From Dysidea avara (taxonomy: Eukaryota; Porifera; Demospongiae; Dictyoceratida; Dysideidae): a stretch of 64,000 bases of DNA. Position numbers and translations under genes: made by a program. A model generated the notes under the pieces. The model ran no database searches. It saw only the letters and a list, made by a program, of their open reading frames with translations, and was not told the origin of the DNA. Of this stretch, positions 36,534 through 48,230 are shown piece after piece. The stretch covers positions 17,644,780 through 17,708,779 of the forward strand of contig NC_089280.1 of NCBI RefSeq assembly GCF_963678975.1, written 5' to 3'. How positions within the stretch are numbered: position 1 is the stretch's first letter; every line of letters starts with the position of its first letter.

Positions 36534-39500
36534 ATGAAGGGAACTGATAAATTGCTGTTTCTAGTGTTGTTTTTGATGGGCGTTATTTGGCATCATACAT
36601 GTGGATTGTCTTCCAATAAAGACCAGCTGTTACAGTCACAACTTTTTTACAAGAGACCACAGGAATGCCTGTCAAATTCAGAATGCAAAGTAGCAAGCAG
36701 GCATTATTTGATGATTTACTTTCTTTACCACTTTTATAACTAGGAGAACGTTTGCTGGGGCTACGAAAAACACTGCAATACATCAAACAGATTGTTTTTC
36801 CCAGTTTGTAGTGAGCCCGCAAGGCCATGGTATGCACAACTGTGATGTCCCACACATGTTCTATTTGTGTAACAGGGCTCCATCAATGGAAGCAAAACAT
36901 GATCTATTCTGGACACAGGCAGATTTTGGTTATGTTAAAGATATTGTAGATTCTACGATGAAGCTGTGTAAGCCGAAGAACAAAGTTAGGGAATTATTTT
37001 CTGACTGTATGACACCTCTGTTGTGCTAGGGAGAATCTTTGCTGCAGTGTTCCAAGAATTTGAGATTCTGTATTGCCCGTCATCTTTACATTGATTTCAG
37101 AAGATTTGATGAAATAGCCAACCGAGAAAAAAGAGCACAGCACGAGAGGTACAAAATAGCTCTATAATAGTGCGTAATGTGATATAGTGTAATGTGTATT
37201 GTAGTGCTTGGTTGATGGTAACCTTAAATGTGAATGTTTTGTTACTTCAAAGCTATAGAAACCTACCAACTCAGGAAATATTTTGTGTTACTAACCTGTT
37301 AACCTGTCAACTGTTTACCCATACAGTGGAAGATTTAAAGAAGACATATTTGAACCTGGTGAAATCGGAGGGAAATGTTCCTTTGATGAGGTGTTACATA
37401 AACAACAAGGAGAACACAAATCTCCCCTACAATCATGGTACGTAAGATACGAGAGAAACACTTATTTATGTGCACTAATGTCTTAGGTATGCAGAATTGG
37501 AGTCTTTTACTTCTCTCGACTTTAAACCATCAAATAAAAAGAACTGTGATAGAACTTTTGATATCCCTGTAGTATTTATGAAACTAGATGCTGGTAAGTA
37601 TTGATAATGATTGTTATTGTTGATGGAGATATTGTTTTAAAAGAAAATAGAATACAGCTTGTCTCGATTCACACTATAGGTGTCAGCCTTTATCACCATT
37701 TCTGTGACTTCTATAACTTGTATGCTTCTCTACATGCCAATGGCACTTTCAATGATGACACCACCATTATAATGTGGGATACAGTGAGTTGTAAACAACT
37801 AATATTGGATTATTATTATTATCATTTTAATTGGGACAGATGATGTATTTAATCATAGTATTTTGTTAGCACAGATGGGTCATTAAGCTGTGAGAAAGCC
37901 TGTGGTTGCTTGGCAACTAACATTTTACTTAAGTGGAGACAATGGACTTCATTCAACCTCAGACTAAGCTTTTGTTTATGGAGTAGTTTTCCTGTAGCAA
38001 TTATATACCATTTACTACACTGTTGAAGTACTTCAAAATGGAAACCTTTTATCTATGCTTGCTGTAGTGTGTGGGTGATGTACTATAGGGTTTGTGGTCT
38101 GTTATATGAGATAATGACATTTGGATAGGTTCTGTGTATTGTCTGTGATGGTTTACTTTCTGTGTTGTAACATTATTTAGTCCTATTCACCTTATGGTGA
38201 ACTGTTTGAGGATGCATGGCGACCTTTCACGAAGAAACCTCGACTAAGGATATCTGATTTTGCTGGACAAAGAGTGAGTGTATCATAGTGTAGTGGATGG
38301 TCTGTCATGTGTTGTTAATGTCCTGTGGTCCCTCAAATCAACCCTGACTGCAATGTGTTGATGGTAGACCCTAGAGTGTTCACAAACCTTTAGCTGCTGT
38401 TCAGAGTATGGTAGCCATTCCTCACATGTATGTGTCGTCCCTCCTAGGTGGTCTTATTAGGGAGGTGATGCTTAGTGATAGTAGCATTGCCTTGTACTAC
38501 ATTTCCAGCTGTTAATTTACTTGTCTCTTACTAAGCCACAGCCTACTTTTTGTGTATGTTGTTATGTTATGATGTGTGGGCCAGCCTCTCTTGTGTTTGT
38601 GTCATATTGTTGCTTTGCCATTGCTGATGACCACATGGGCTGTTGGCCCCAGTTAATACCAGGTCCCCATTTACTGCTGGATGGACTGGAGCAATATTAC
38701 CAGTGTTGGGCAAGTTACTTTGTAAAAGTAACTAGTTACATATTACATATTACTTGCAACTGAACTATTTAGTTACAGTTACATATTACCCATAAAATAA
38801 AGTAACTGTAATAATATTACATATTATATTACTTTGTGTCCACAGCCTTAAGCTGTCACGTGTGAAACTACCACCTTATCACGTGACATGATTGCGTTGT
38901 TGGACAATATGCAAATCTTGGTTATAAGTAAGAAGCTGGTGAATAAGCTTCACTCAGTAGGCCTCGTTACTTCGTTGTGGCTAGGCGTTACTGAGAGGAT
39001 AACTAACGAGATTAGTAACTTTGTTACTTGTAGTAATAATATTACATAATATTAGACTCGTTACAGTAACTATATTACTTAGGTAACGCGTTACATTTGT
39101 AAGTAAAGTAACTTGCATTATATTACCTGTTTTTATAGCTTATTTCGTTATATTACTTTGTTACCACAAAAGTAATAATATTTACGTTACTCCCAACACT
39201 GAATATTACTTCCTCAAGGAAACAACAACAACAGCACCTGGAACTTTGTGATTACTAGGCCATGTACACTACAGACATACAGGAATTCAGACGTGTTAGA
39301 TTACTAATGAGATTAATAGTTCTTCATTGTTAATAGAAAACAATGAATTGTTAAGGGTCTTATTACATCTCTGCCTTTGCCGGAAACTCAGTCATGCGCA
39401 CATATATGATTATACCACTTCAATCCCAATCAACCATAAATCCTTCCATCTGTTGTACCCTGTTCAGAGATGTGTACATCCCTACACACGTAGTGCTAAA

Positions 39501-42500
39501 ACTAATCGAGGCTCAATAATGATGCCTAGACATGATTGATTGATTGTTGTGATAGTTTTTGAAAATTCATTGTCAGTAAATTAATAGTCTGATTATATAG
39601 ATCATTTGTTTGTGTATATGGCGATAATAGGAAGGATTAGCATGAATATTAGATTAGGAGTGTGATAATGAAAGCTGATATGTTGATAATTAGTGTTGAT
39701 AGAGGAGAATGCTTTTTATTATGATAAACAATGTGGTTATCTCTTGGTCAGTGATGAAATTGTTAGAGAAGTTTATAAGCACAATTATTAAATATAGTAA
39801 TTATCATTTAAAGGTTAAAATAGTCTGTACGAAGCCACAACTTGTTGGAGACCTCTTTACATCACAATCAATGCTGTCAACATATAATATAATATTAGCA
39901 TACAAAGCAAAATAGAAAGAGTTGATGAGTTTGACAAACCAGTATCAATTTGTCAACTTTTAATTTGTCAAACTTTGGTAAACATCTCAAGTGGGTGTTT
40001 TATGTTATTGTGATTTTTGAAACTGAGCGACAAATTTTTCTGCTGTCAAAGTTTGTATTCATACCAATATGTCGTAGGGTTATGCTCTGTGCACACACGG
40101 TATGTGTGTAACAGTAGCTCACATTGACACTAGTACTTGATCACTAGCACTTGACATTGATCACCAAAGCTTGACCTTGACCTTGACCACCGGTACTTGA
40201 TCTTGACATCTATGCTTGCCTTAAAACCAATGCTTCAGGAGAAGCCTTTTTATTGACAGGCAGTTTTCCCATGGAACAGGCACACACCCAGCCACTGTGG
40301 CTGAGTGTTGGTCACAAGTCACTACCAAAGATGGCACCATATTAATCCTGGGTGAGCCAGAGTTTGGCTAGGTGATGTCTCAGTAATTAGACCATCAATT
40401 TACTTTGGTGTGGTAGCTACACACATGTGTATTAGCAGACTGTGAATATTAAATAAATACATAGTCTATTTGTAACAGCTGAGAAGTTACCAGTTCAAGA
40501 ATACATGTAAAGGGTAGGAGGCATGGTAGACACATGTCAGTGTACCAACAAACAGCATGAGAGTATTACAGAGGTTTTTAGGTTAGTTGTCAGCACATGG
40601 CAACCGATAACTTTAAATTCATTAAACCAGGAGCTTCAGCGCTTATGAGCTCCTGGTTAAACGAATTACTGTAATTCTACAGGAATTCATTACACATGCA
40701 TGGGCAACCAACCTGAAAACCTCTGTATTGTTGAACTGTTATCATTTTTTGAGACTCAATTATTCTAATGTGCATAAATACAGTGGAATACAGTAGAGTT
40801 TGTGTAATAGGACAACCCCTTGGGAACAACCCTAAGAGTTGATGTCTACAGATTTTTCTGAGTTTATTGTATGTCAAGACAAGCTAAACAGAAAGCTAGA
40901 CTCCACTGGGGTCTGTACAGTATGTAGCTGTTCTAGCAAGTCAAGGCAAGCATATTTTAAGGCTTCAGCCTGTGAGACTTGTCTCTCCCAAGACATGTGA
41001 TTTGGTTGTCATAGTACTAATGAACTGTGACTCTAATTGGATTACTTAAACTGTTTCAATTCCCCTGAAATTAGATTGTGCTTGCTCTGTCACCTGTGAA
41101 TAATGTGTGATGTATATAATACTGTGATAGCTGAAGTTGCTTAGAGACTACTATTTTATGTGATTCTTGTGTGTAGATTTTCCTTTTCATCATTGCTGTA
41201 GGTATGCTTTAAAGATGTGATGTTTCCCTTGTTGCCCAGGATGCGTGGAGGCCTCTACTATAACACTTATGTGGTTAGTGTAATATTTTTGTGTATATTG
41301 ACATATTATAAAAGTGTTTTGTGTTCAGGTTCCTGGTTGTGAAACCTCAGCCATGATGCAGGCCTTCTCTGAGTTCATGTTGCGTGAAATGGGAATTGAA
41401 CAACATGAGTTTAATGTGTGTTGTTTGTGTGTGTGCGTGCGTACGTGCGTGCGTGCGTACGTGCGTGCGTGTGTGTGTGTATAGTAATGTTTGTGTGTGT
41501 CTCCGTGTGTTTTGCTTTGCTTTAATTGTGTGCATGCGTGTGTAGTTGTATAGTTGTGTGTAGTGGGCCATTTTGAATGATTGTTTCATTGTTTTTGAAG
41601 GCTGACAGAGTGAGAGTTTCCCTACTGGCAAGAGATACAAAGTATCGAAATATTATTAATCAGGATGAGGTATATATGGTCATGTTTTACTCAAATACTT
41701 GTGTGCGTGTGTGTGTGTGTGTGTGTGTAGCATAGCCAAGTGGTTAGGGCATCAGCCTGGTAATCAAAAGGTTCCAGGTTTGATTAAATTGATTCCCAGC
41801 TGGGCCACTTTGGTGTTGTTTCCTTGAGCAAGAAACTTTACTCACATTGCTCCAGTCTACCCAGCTGTTGAAATGGGGACCTGGTGCTAACTGGGGAAGC
41901 AGCCCACCCAGCTGCAACATCAATGGGTACCTGGTGTAAGCAAATGCTCAACTGTCCATGTCTCATATAGCAGTTGAAGGTCCTCGGGTGCCCATACCTT
42001 CACCTGTGAGACATGGTACAGCCTCCTGCAGGTTACTAGTCCTGCCCCAGGAGGGCATGCCTGCGCTGTCTCATAGCACCTGAGTAGCACACAGGTGTGC
42101 TGGCCACTGAGCAGCGTGACAGCGTAGCGGCAGCTGAAGGCTTTGCTTTTGCTTTTGCTTATTGTGTGTGTATGTGTGTGGTGCACATGAATGGTATTAG
42201 CAGCTTGTTGTTTTTTAGCTGGTACGAGCCATGAAAACTATTCCGTTTTTAGACGTTCAGTTAGTTGTCTACAAATACAGGTGAGTTTGATTAAAGTTCA
42301 AATGACCATTAAACAGTTATGCAAAGTTGTGATTGTATGATGTATGTTTATTTTTCAGAGTGATGGGGTTCGTTGACCAGCTGGAGGTACATGTATATTG
42401 TGCTTTTTATTGTACAATTGTACAATACCTTGTTTCCAGCATAGTTACAATACTGACCTGTTCATCGGGATGCATGGAGCAGGACTAACACACTCTCTCT

Positions 42501-45248
42501 TCTTACCAGACTGGGCTGCCTTGTTTGAGCTGTAAGCTTGTTACATGTGCTTGTATTGTTAGGTATAAGTTGAGCTGAATCCTGAAAAACAGCTAAAAAT
42601 TAAAAGTGGATTTTTTCTCAAGAGAGTTAACATTTCAGCCAACCAGATGATTAGTGGTAACAGCAAAGGTGTCAACAACAGACACGTACGGTTTGGCTCC
42701 ATTACAAGATAGAGAAAGGGTTGTAATGGACACTACTCATATGGCTTCCCATTTGGAAATGTATTGTAAAAATTTTGATTGGCTGTAAATATTATGTCAG
42801 ACATTTGAACAAAAAGATTTAGAAATATTTTAGCGGGTCAAGCATTACTACAAATGAGCCAAATTTCAAGATCGTGTGTAATTGCATCCATGAGTTATTA
42901 AATGTTTTTGAGGATTCAGCTCAATGCGTACATACTATAGGTGCAATTCTTAAGCCATTGAGAGTGAAAGAGTTTCATGAGAGAGAAAGTTCCTTAACCC
43001 GGTATACTGTATGTAATGTAATGTTAGTACACCAAAAGTCATATTGTAGAACTGAATCTTTAGAAGTTTGTAAATAGCAAGAGGTACCCTGTTTACTTCT
43101 AGAAAGTGGCTCCCCCTAATTTATCAATGCACTAGGGTACTGAAGTGTTTTTACAGTTGTTAGTACACCAAAAGTCATATTGTAGAACTGAATCTTTAGA
43201 AGTTTGTAAATAGCAAGAGGTACCCTGTTTACTTCTAGAAAGTGGCTCCCCCTAATTTATCAATGCACTAGGGTACTGAAGTGTTTTTACAGTTGATGCT
43301 CTCAAAGTGATTGTTGTATAGCAACCAGATGTGACATCAGAGATGTCTCTGTTCCCACGTAATAGGTCTAATCATTTATATGTGATCATCTTGATTGTAT
43401 GGTTGTAAACCTTCACAGTTTTGTGGTCATATTAGAGTAAAATTGGCTACCTTCTAACTACTGGGTACAGAAGCCCACCTCACTAACTGTAGCCTTGTCT
43501 AGTAACAGTCTTTTTCCTTAAATAGAAGCAGTAATGTGTGTGTGTGTGTGTGTGTGTTGTGTTATATTGGAGTCCTGGACTTATTTACAGACATTGTCAG
43601 TATTGGGAGAGTTCCCAGCATTAATCTTTCTTTTTTACACACTGCTCAGTATTCTGTTTAGCCTTCCATATGGGAGATATTTAAATACTAGCAAACAGGT
43701 GGAGAAATGAAATGGCTACAGTGTCTAGAAACAGTGGGAATTCATGAAGGTAACCACAAACATATTTGGTATCCTTGCCAGGTCTCAAACACTCAGTGAC
43801 CACCTTCTTAGTAAGACCACCCTTTTATAGCAGCCATGTCAACTACATATGAAAGTTACTGTTACATATAATTTTTTGGTCCTATTATTCACTTGTCCTG
43901 TTCTTCAATATCATTTTGTAGCCACAACACAGGAGATGAACGTTGCTATCATGACTTGGCAAGACAAAGGTGCGTGTTCTAGCATTCTTAACTGTTTACA
44001 GTATGGTGTGGGTGTTAGGGGGATACTGTACCAGACCTGGGAAAAGGACGATAAGGTGTTTCCTGAAGATGAGGTAGGTGGCTTTGAAGACACCATAGGG
44101 GTCTGCACATTGTTGATTCTAATACACACCTGTACACATCACTTGTAAGGGACATTCTGAGTTTGGGAAAATAGGAAAAAAAACATTGTATGTGTGAATA
44201 AAATTTGTAGTCTCCCCGACCTGTGATTACAACGACCAAAAATGTGCCAAATATTATAATGAGCTGTGTTATAGTTATAGAAAAAGCACCTTGTGCTTTT
44301 TATTTAGTAACATTGCAGTTTCCTTGTTGACTAAGCATCCTTAGTGACCATTTATGCTGTGTGGTATGATATTTATAATACATATATAGGCATTTAGTGT
44401 TTGTGTAGGAGCATGTCAACTTTGCTGGCTTGTACTAATATGTGACAGTTATAATTTGTTTCTGCTTAGCTGGTCAAATAGTTATTATAATGTTGTCACT
44501 ATTGCAGCTATTAGTGTTGCCCTTGACATGTAGTTTTGTGTGCTATATAGTGTACAGGCATATTTAAATCCTAGATGTTTTTTTTCCTGGCAACAGTGAG
44601 ACCTGACTTTAAACTAGCAAGGTCTTTAAATCAAGCCTGGTGCCTTTATAGGATTTGTTATTGATATTGTATATATCATGTATTTTACTGCAATAGACAC
44701 TATTAATTCTTGATTGGACACTGTCATCGTAATGGGCAAGTATGGAGACCCTTATATGAAGCCATAGGTACAGCTGGTTGTATACATACAATGGACTGCT
44801 CAGGTGGTGTGGTAGGATTTTGTATTCAGATGGCTTGAAAGTTCAATGTTGACAAGTTTGAAGAAGCAATAAACGAGCAGAAGGGACCAACAATAACCTT
44901 CGAAACCAAGTGTTAGCCCTAGCTATAACTTGATTGTAATCTTCAATGCAAAAACACTTCTTGTATATATAGACACATTCGTGTTCCCAGTAGACTTTGC
45001 TGGGAGAGGAATATTGTGTACTTGTACTGTATGTACTATTAGAGTGTTTTATTGGAAATTTATTTGTGTGTATTCTATTACTACAGGGTCATCACCCAAC
45101 ACTTGGGGCTCACCAGAAGTTCACCAATTATGCATTTGATGTTGATGAATTCATGAGAATTATTATCAAACTAGCTGATGAGGTGTTGAGCCGCAAAAGA
45201 GCCTGGAAAGAACTCCAAACTGCAATGTCTAAACATGATGAACTGTAG
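36534..45248 (+). CDS. EOGT: EGF-domain-specific O-linked GlcNAc transferase
   Basis: ER-lumenal glycosyltransferase that adds O-GlcNAc to Ser/Thr in folded EGF repeats. 17 exons, 519 residues (human protein is close to this length): 36534-36689, 36744-36829, 36876-36984, 37030-37148, 37327-37437, 37487-37593, 37680-37783, 38181-38273, 41202-41273, 41329-41415, 41601-41669, 42219-42280, 42359-42386, 42440-42531, 43922-43969, 44019-44073, 45087-45248. An N-terminal signal peptide, the Cys-rich N-terminal part, [15 protein letters not shown] and TTIIMWDT, then the diagnostic [20 protein letters not shown] and [14 protein letters not shown], and [19 protein letters not shown]. The last residues are KHDEL, an ER-retrieval signal found also in vertebrate EOGT. 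The acceptor of exon 16 (GGTGTTAG) is weak but is the only one that keeps the conserved frame. Intron 8 (2.9 kb) holds a hAT-type MITE. Confidence 0.94.
38701..39201. mobile_element. hAT-type MITE, 501 bp, perfect 8-bp TSD
   Basis: Starts cagtgttggg and ends cccaacactg, with the subterminal aagttacttt / gtaacgt-type GTTAC motifs repeated throughout. Both sides carry the identical 8-mer aatattac. No coding capacity. This 'CAGTGTTGGG...GTTAC' type of non-autonomous hAT element is known from many animals. In EOGT intron 8. Confidence 0.85.
40617..40667. repeat. Short perfect-like hairpin
   Basis: Two 20-bp arms, 18 of 20 matching, centred on aaaccaggagct / agctcctggttt, separated by a 10-nt loop. 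In EOGT intron 8. Confidence 0.7.
41729..42161 (+). mobile_element. tRNA-derived SINE, nearly full length
   Basis: Begins with a tRNA-like head: tagcatagccaagtggtta (box A-like) and ggttccaggtttgatta (degenerate box B). A central conserved region (ttgagcaagaaactttactc, acattgctccagtctaccca, gctg) follows, and it ends in a cttttgcttttgctt tail. It is embedded in TG repeats on both sides, in EOGT intron 11. Same family as the fragments at 6,030 and 31,990. Confidence 0.75.
42570..42924. mobile_element. MITE-like element, 355 bp
   Basis: Terminal inverted repeats: ttgagctgaatcctgaaaaa at the left and tttttgaggattcagctcaa at the right (about 19 of 20). No coding capacity. No clear target duplication seen, so the superfamily is open. 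EOGT intron 14. Confidence 0.65.
43023..43294. repeat. Perfect 136-bp tandem duplication
   Basis: 43,023-43,158 is repeated at 43,159-43,294 with no difference that I can see. It starts gttagtacaccaaaagtc. In EOGT intron 14. Confidence 0.95.
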
Positions 45249-46320
45249 TAGGACTCGTGCCATTATTAGGAGAAATGTCTATTTTCTTAATGAACATATA
45301 TATAATACACTGGTGTTTTTCTAAATTTCTAAAAACAACAGTGAAAAATCTATGTAATTTTGATATGACATTATTATTTCAGCCATTCTTTTTTATTACC
45401 TAAAAAATTAAGTTATAAATTACATTACACAACAGCAGTATTACTAGTCGGTTTGTCCAATACAATTCTAGCAACATGCAATAATAGTGGTCCTAATTCG
45501 GGGTCACCGAGATATTGCGTCAGCAATGGTTGGTTTTGTATTATGTCTTCAAGAACTAGTGCAAGAGAAAATGAACAAGTCATCATGTTACACCAATATG
45601 CTTACTTCTTAGATTCCTCGAGCTTAGAAGTCCGAGGTGGACTTGAGGTTCTTTAAAAATTTCACGATATTCTTGGCTATATGAAAGATATACATATATT
45701 AACAAACATTGAGATTACAACTGGCTTTGTGAAGTGGTCTCTCATTCTGTGAAGTTTGAAAGAGACCATAGCTTTATCATAAAGTACGATAGTAGGGACC
45801 ACAAAGGAGTAGGCGTGACCCATGAAATAACATCACCCAAAAACCAGCCTCAATTTTCCCAGACAACGATGAAGCACTATTGGTTAGGTCAAACTAAACC
45901 CAAAAAAGCTTTCAGATCGAGCCGAAATGCCTTCAAAAAGTTGCTACAGAATTTTTTTAAAAATGGAAATTTTCTACTGACTGACTGAGTAAGTAAGTAA
46001 CTGACTGATGCCTTCAGACAAGTGTAAAAATTGATAACGGCTAAGGCTATGGGCTTGATTTTTTCACTGTTCGACATCGCTTCGGCCCAAGAGGTGCCTT
46101 TTGGCATACCACAGTACATACAACGCGTTCTTCATGGACTTACCAGTGTCCTCCTTTGTGTCCCATTCATCTTTGCTGACAGCGAAAAGTGTTGATTTGG
46201 CGGTAGCACGTGATTTTTATTTTTTATAATTAGCTAATTGATATGCATACAAATAATGGTACAATAATTAGTCATGTAATCCCCAGTCTCTGCCTGTATC
46301 AAGTCAACTGCAGCTAATGG
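45249..46320. other. EOGT 3' flank with a dispersed-repeat-like segment
   Basis: No host gene supported. The part at about 45,880-46,230 has higher GC and a composition unlike its surroundings, with long partial reading frames on both strands and a short ctga/agta microsatellite in the middle; it looks like a decayed interspersed repeat. Family not identified. Confidence 0.35.
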
Positions 46321-46329
46321 ATTTCACAA

Positions 46330-47740
46330 GCAAATCTACCGGTAGGTTCTCGTGACGACGATAGATGGCTCTTGGAGCAGAGGAGCGATTAGTAGGGGCA
46401 TGAGAATTAAACACTTTAACATCTACATATGATTTTTCACATCTACCACCCCAAAAACCATTCATAGAAACATCTAAGCGAACCCCATCTCTGTGTTTAG
46501 GGTGGCAGGATCAAAAGATTCTTCAGAAATGGGTTGCAAAGTTGGTTCAACTTGCACCTCATGGCATACCTCTGTAAGTAAAGAAGCTGTCAAATCACGA
46601 ATTTCATTATGTCTAATGGTTGGGAATCCAAATAAAAAGCATGTTCAATGGAAAATTTCATCCCACAAGGGCAATGATTGGGAAGTTGAACAGGATCCCA
46701 GCCCTGAAATGAACAATGGCATCATGAAATGCAGTCTTGTGAAGAGCAAACCCATGCTCCTGCACAGGAAGTACTGTAAGCCAGTTGGAAGGCATCATAT
46801 TCGACAGATGATAACTGAACAGGATCAACTATTCCCAAACCACCAAACCTTGGAGGGAGGGCAAGTAAGTTCCTCTGTAAGTCTCCTGGGGGTAATCGGC
46901 CTGTCACAGCAGGAATAAAAACCTGATGGACACAGACTTCCAACGGTTCATAATAGCTGCTAACATCAGGAATAGTCCTGGCAATAAACAGCCATTTGCC
47001 ATGCGTAAAAGTGGAATAGGCAGAATGTGGTTGGGACCTGGAAATAGCAGCCAAAAGAGTCAGCTCTTCTATCCATAAGTTTACTTTCTTAGCAACATAA
47101 TCAGCAATGCAGGAGGTAGTTCCTATTGCAGCCCCCAGGTAAGGCCTGCCCTCAGCAGTAATGTTAACATTGATGTCAGCAAACACTTGATGTGCTTGCT
47201 CCAGATGCTGAGGCTTCACCACCAACCATGTCTTCTTAGCATTAGGGTAATAGCCATAGAGTGGTCCCAACTGATCCCACCAAATGCGAAGGCCATGAAG
47301 TGCACCATATGCACTGGCATCATCAACATACCAGGCTTGCTTAACCAAGTCAGGCAGTCTCTGGATAAGTGGTATAATAGCCAGCGCATAGAAAGGCATG
47401 GCTAGAGGATCTCCCTGAGTGGTTCCTTCATTAGAGTAAAGAATATACCCCCATTAATATATAAGGGAGCAGGACAACGGTAAGTGTTAACAAGTAGTGA
47501 AAAGAAAGCAAGACATATGTGCTGGATGTTGTGTAAAGCCACATTTCTATTAAGTGAATTGAATGTGTTACTTGCATCCACTAGCAGCATTCCCTCAGTA
47601 TGATCAGTTGAAAACATTGCCCTCATTGAATGAATGGCTGCCTCAACACCAGACATTTGTCCCGCACATAGCTGAATTGGACCTGCAGCACGTGATGGCT
47701 TCCCTTCATAACGGAAACCGTCCAGATTTTTCATAGTAAC
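46330..47740 (-). mobile_element. Broken retroelement: reverse transcriptase plus nuclease-like C-terminal domain
   Basis: Two long minus-strand frames carry reverse-transcriptase signatures: LLVDASNTFNSLNRNVAL (palm motif with Asp), QAWYVDDASAYG (the YxDD catalytic box) and YYPNAKKTWLVV. Further downstream are FPTIRHNEIRDLTASLL and RLDVSMNGFWGG...YVDVKVFN, the C-terminal region usually found with this RT type. The RT is of the non-LTR-like group; exact clade not determined. The copy is old and broken in a few places. It lies between the 3' ends of EOGT and UBAC1. Confidence 0.75.
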
Positions 47741-47941
47741 TATTTGGATTGCAGAGGTGCTTTTCGAACAGTTCTTGATTCATAATGCTGTGTAACAGGT
47801 TGAACATAGCTGACAATGAAGTGTAATGGATACTTCACTTTTCAGATGATAATTGATATAGCTGGGGCATGCGGCGCTATTTCAGATGCGGTATGTGTGG
47901 GTTCACCAGTCATAATAATTATTTACAAAAAAAAAGTTTAC

Positions 47942-48230
47942 AAACAAGTACACAAAAACATTGAATTTTCAACTAGAGTAGGGACCATAGCACATCGATA
48001 AAAAGTACTGAAACAAGTTGGAGTAGTCCATGATATTAAATCACAGTAAAACAATAAGAAGTGTTATGTCCCTACTGTGCATTTCTGTTGAGCACAGTAG
48101 GGATATAACACTTCTTATTGTTTTACTGTGATTTAATATCGTGCACTACTCCAGCTTGTTTCAGTACTTTTTATCGATGTGCTATAGTCCCTACTCTAGT
48201 TGAAAATTCTAATTTTTTGTGTACTTGTTT
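47942..48230. repeat. Foldback (inverted repeat) element, 139-bp arms
   Basis: Left arm 47,942-48,080 and right arm 48,092-48,230 are reverse complements with only a few mismatches, separated by an 11-nt loop (atttctgttga). Arm ends are aaacaagtacac / gtgtacttgttt. No coding capacity of its own. The right arm overlaps the last 11 codons of UBAC1, including its stop. Confidence 0.92.

Noticed and set aside
41729-41800. tRNA gene
   Set aside because: Has tRNA-like boxes but no closing acceptor stem, degenerate box B and SINE body downstream; it is the head of a SINE.
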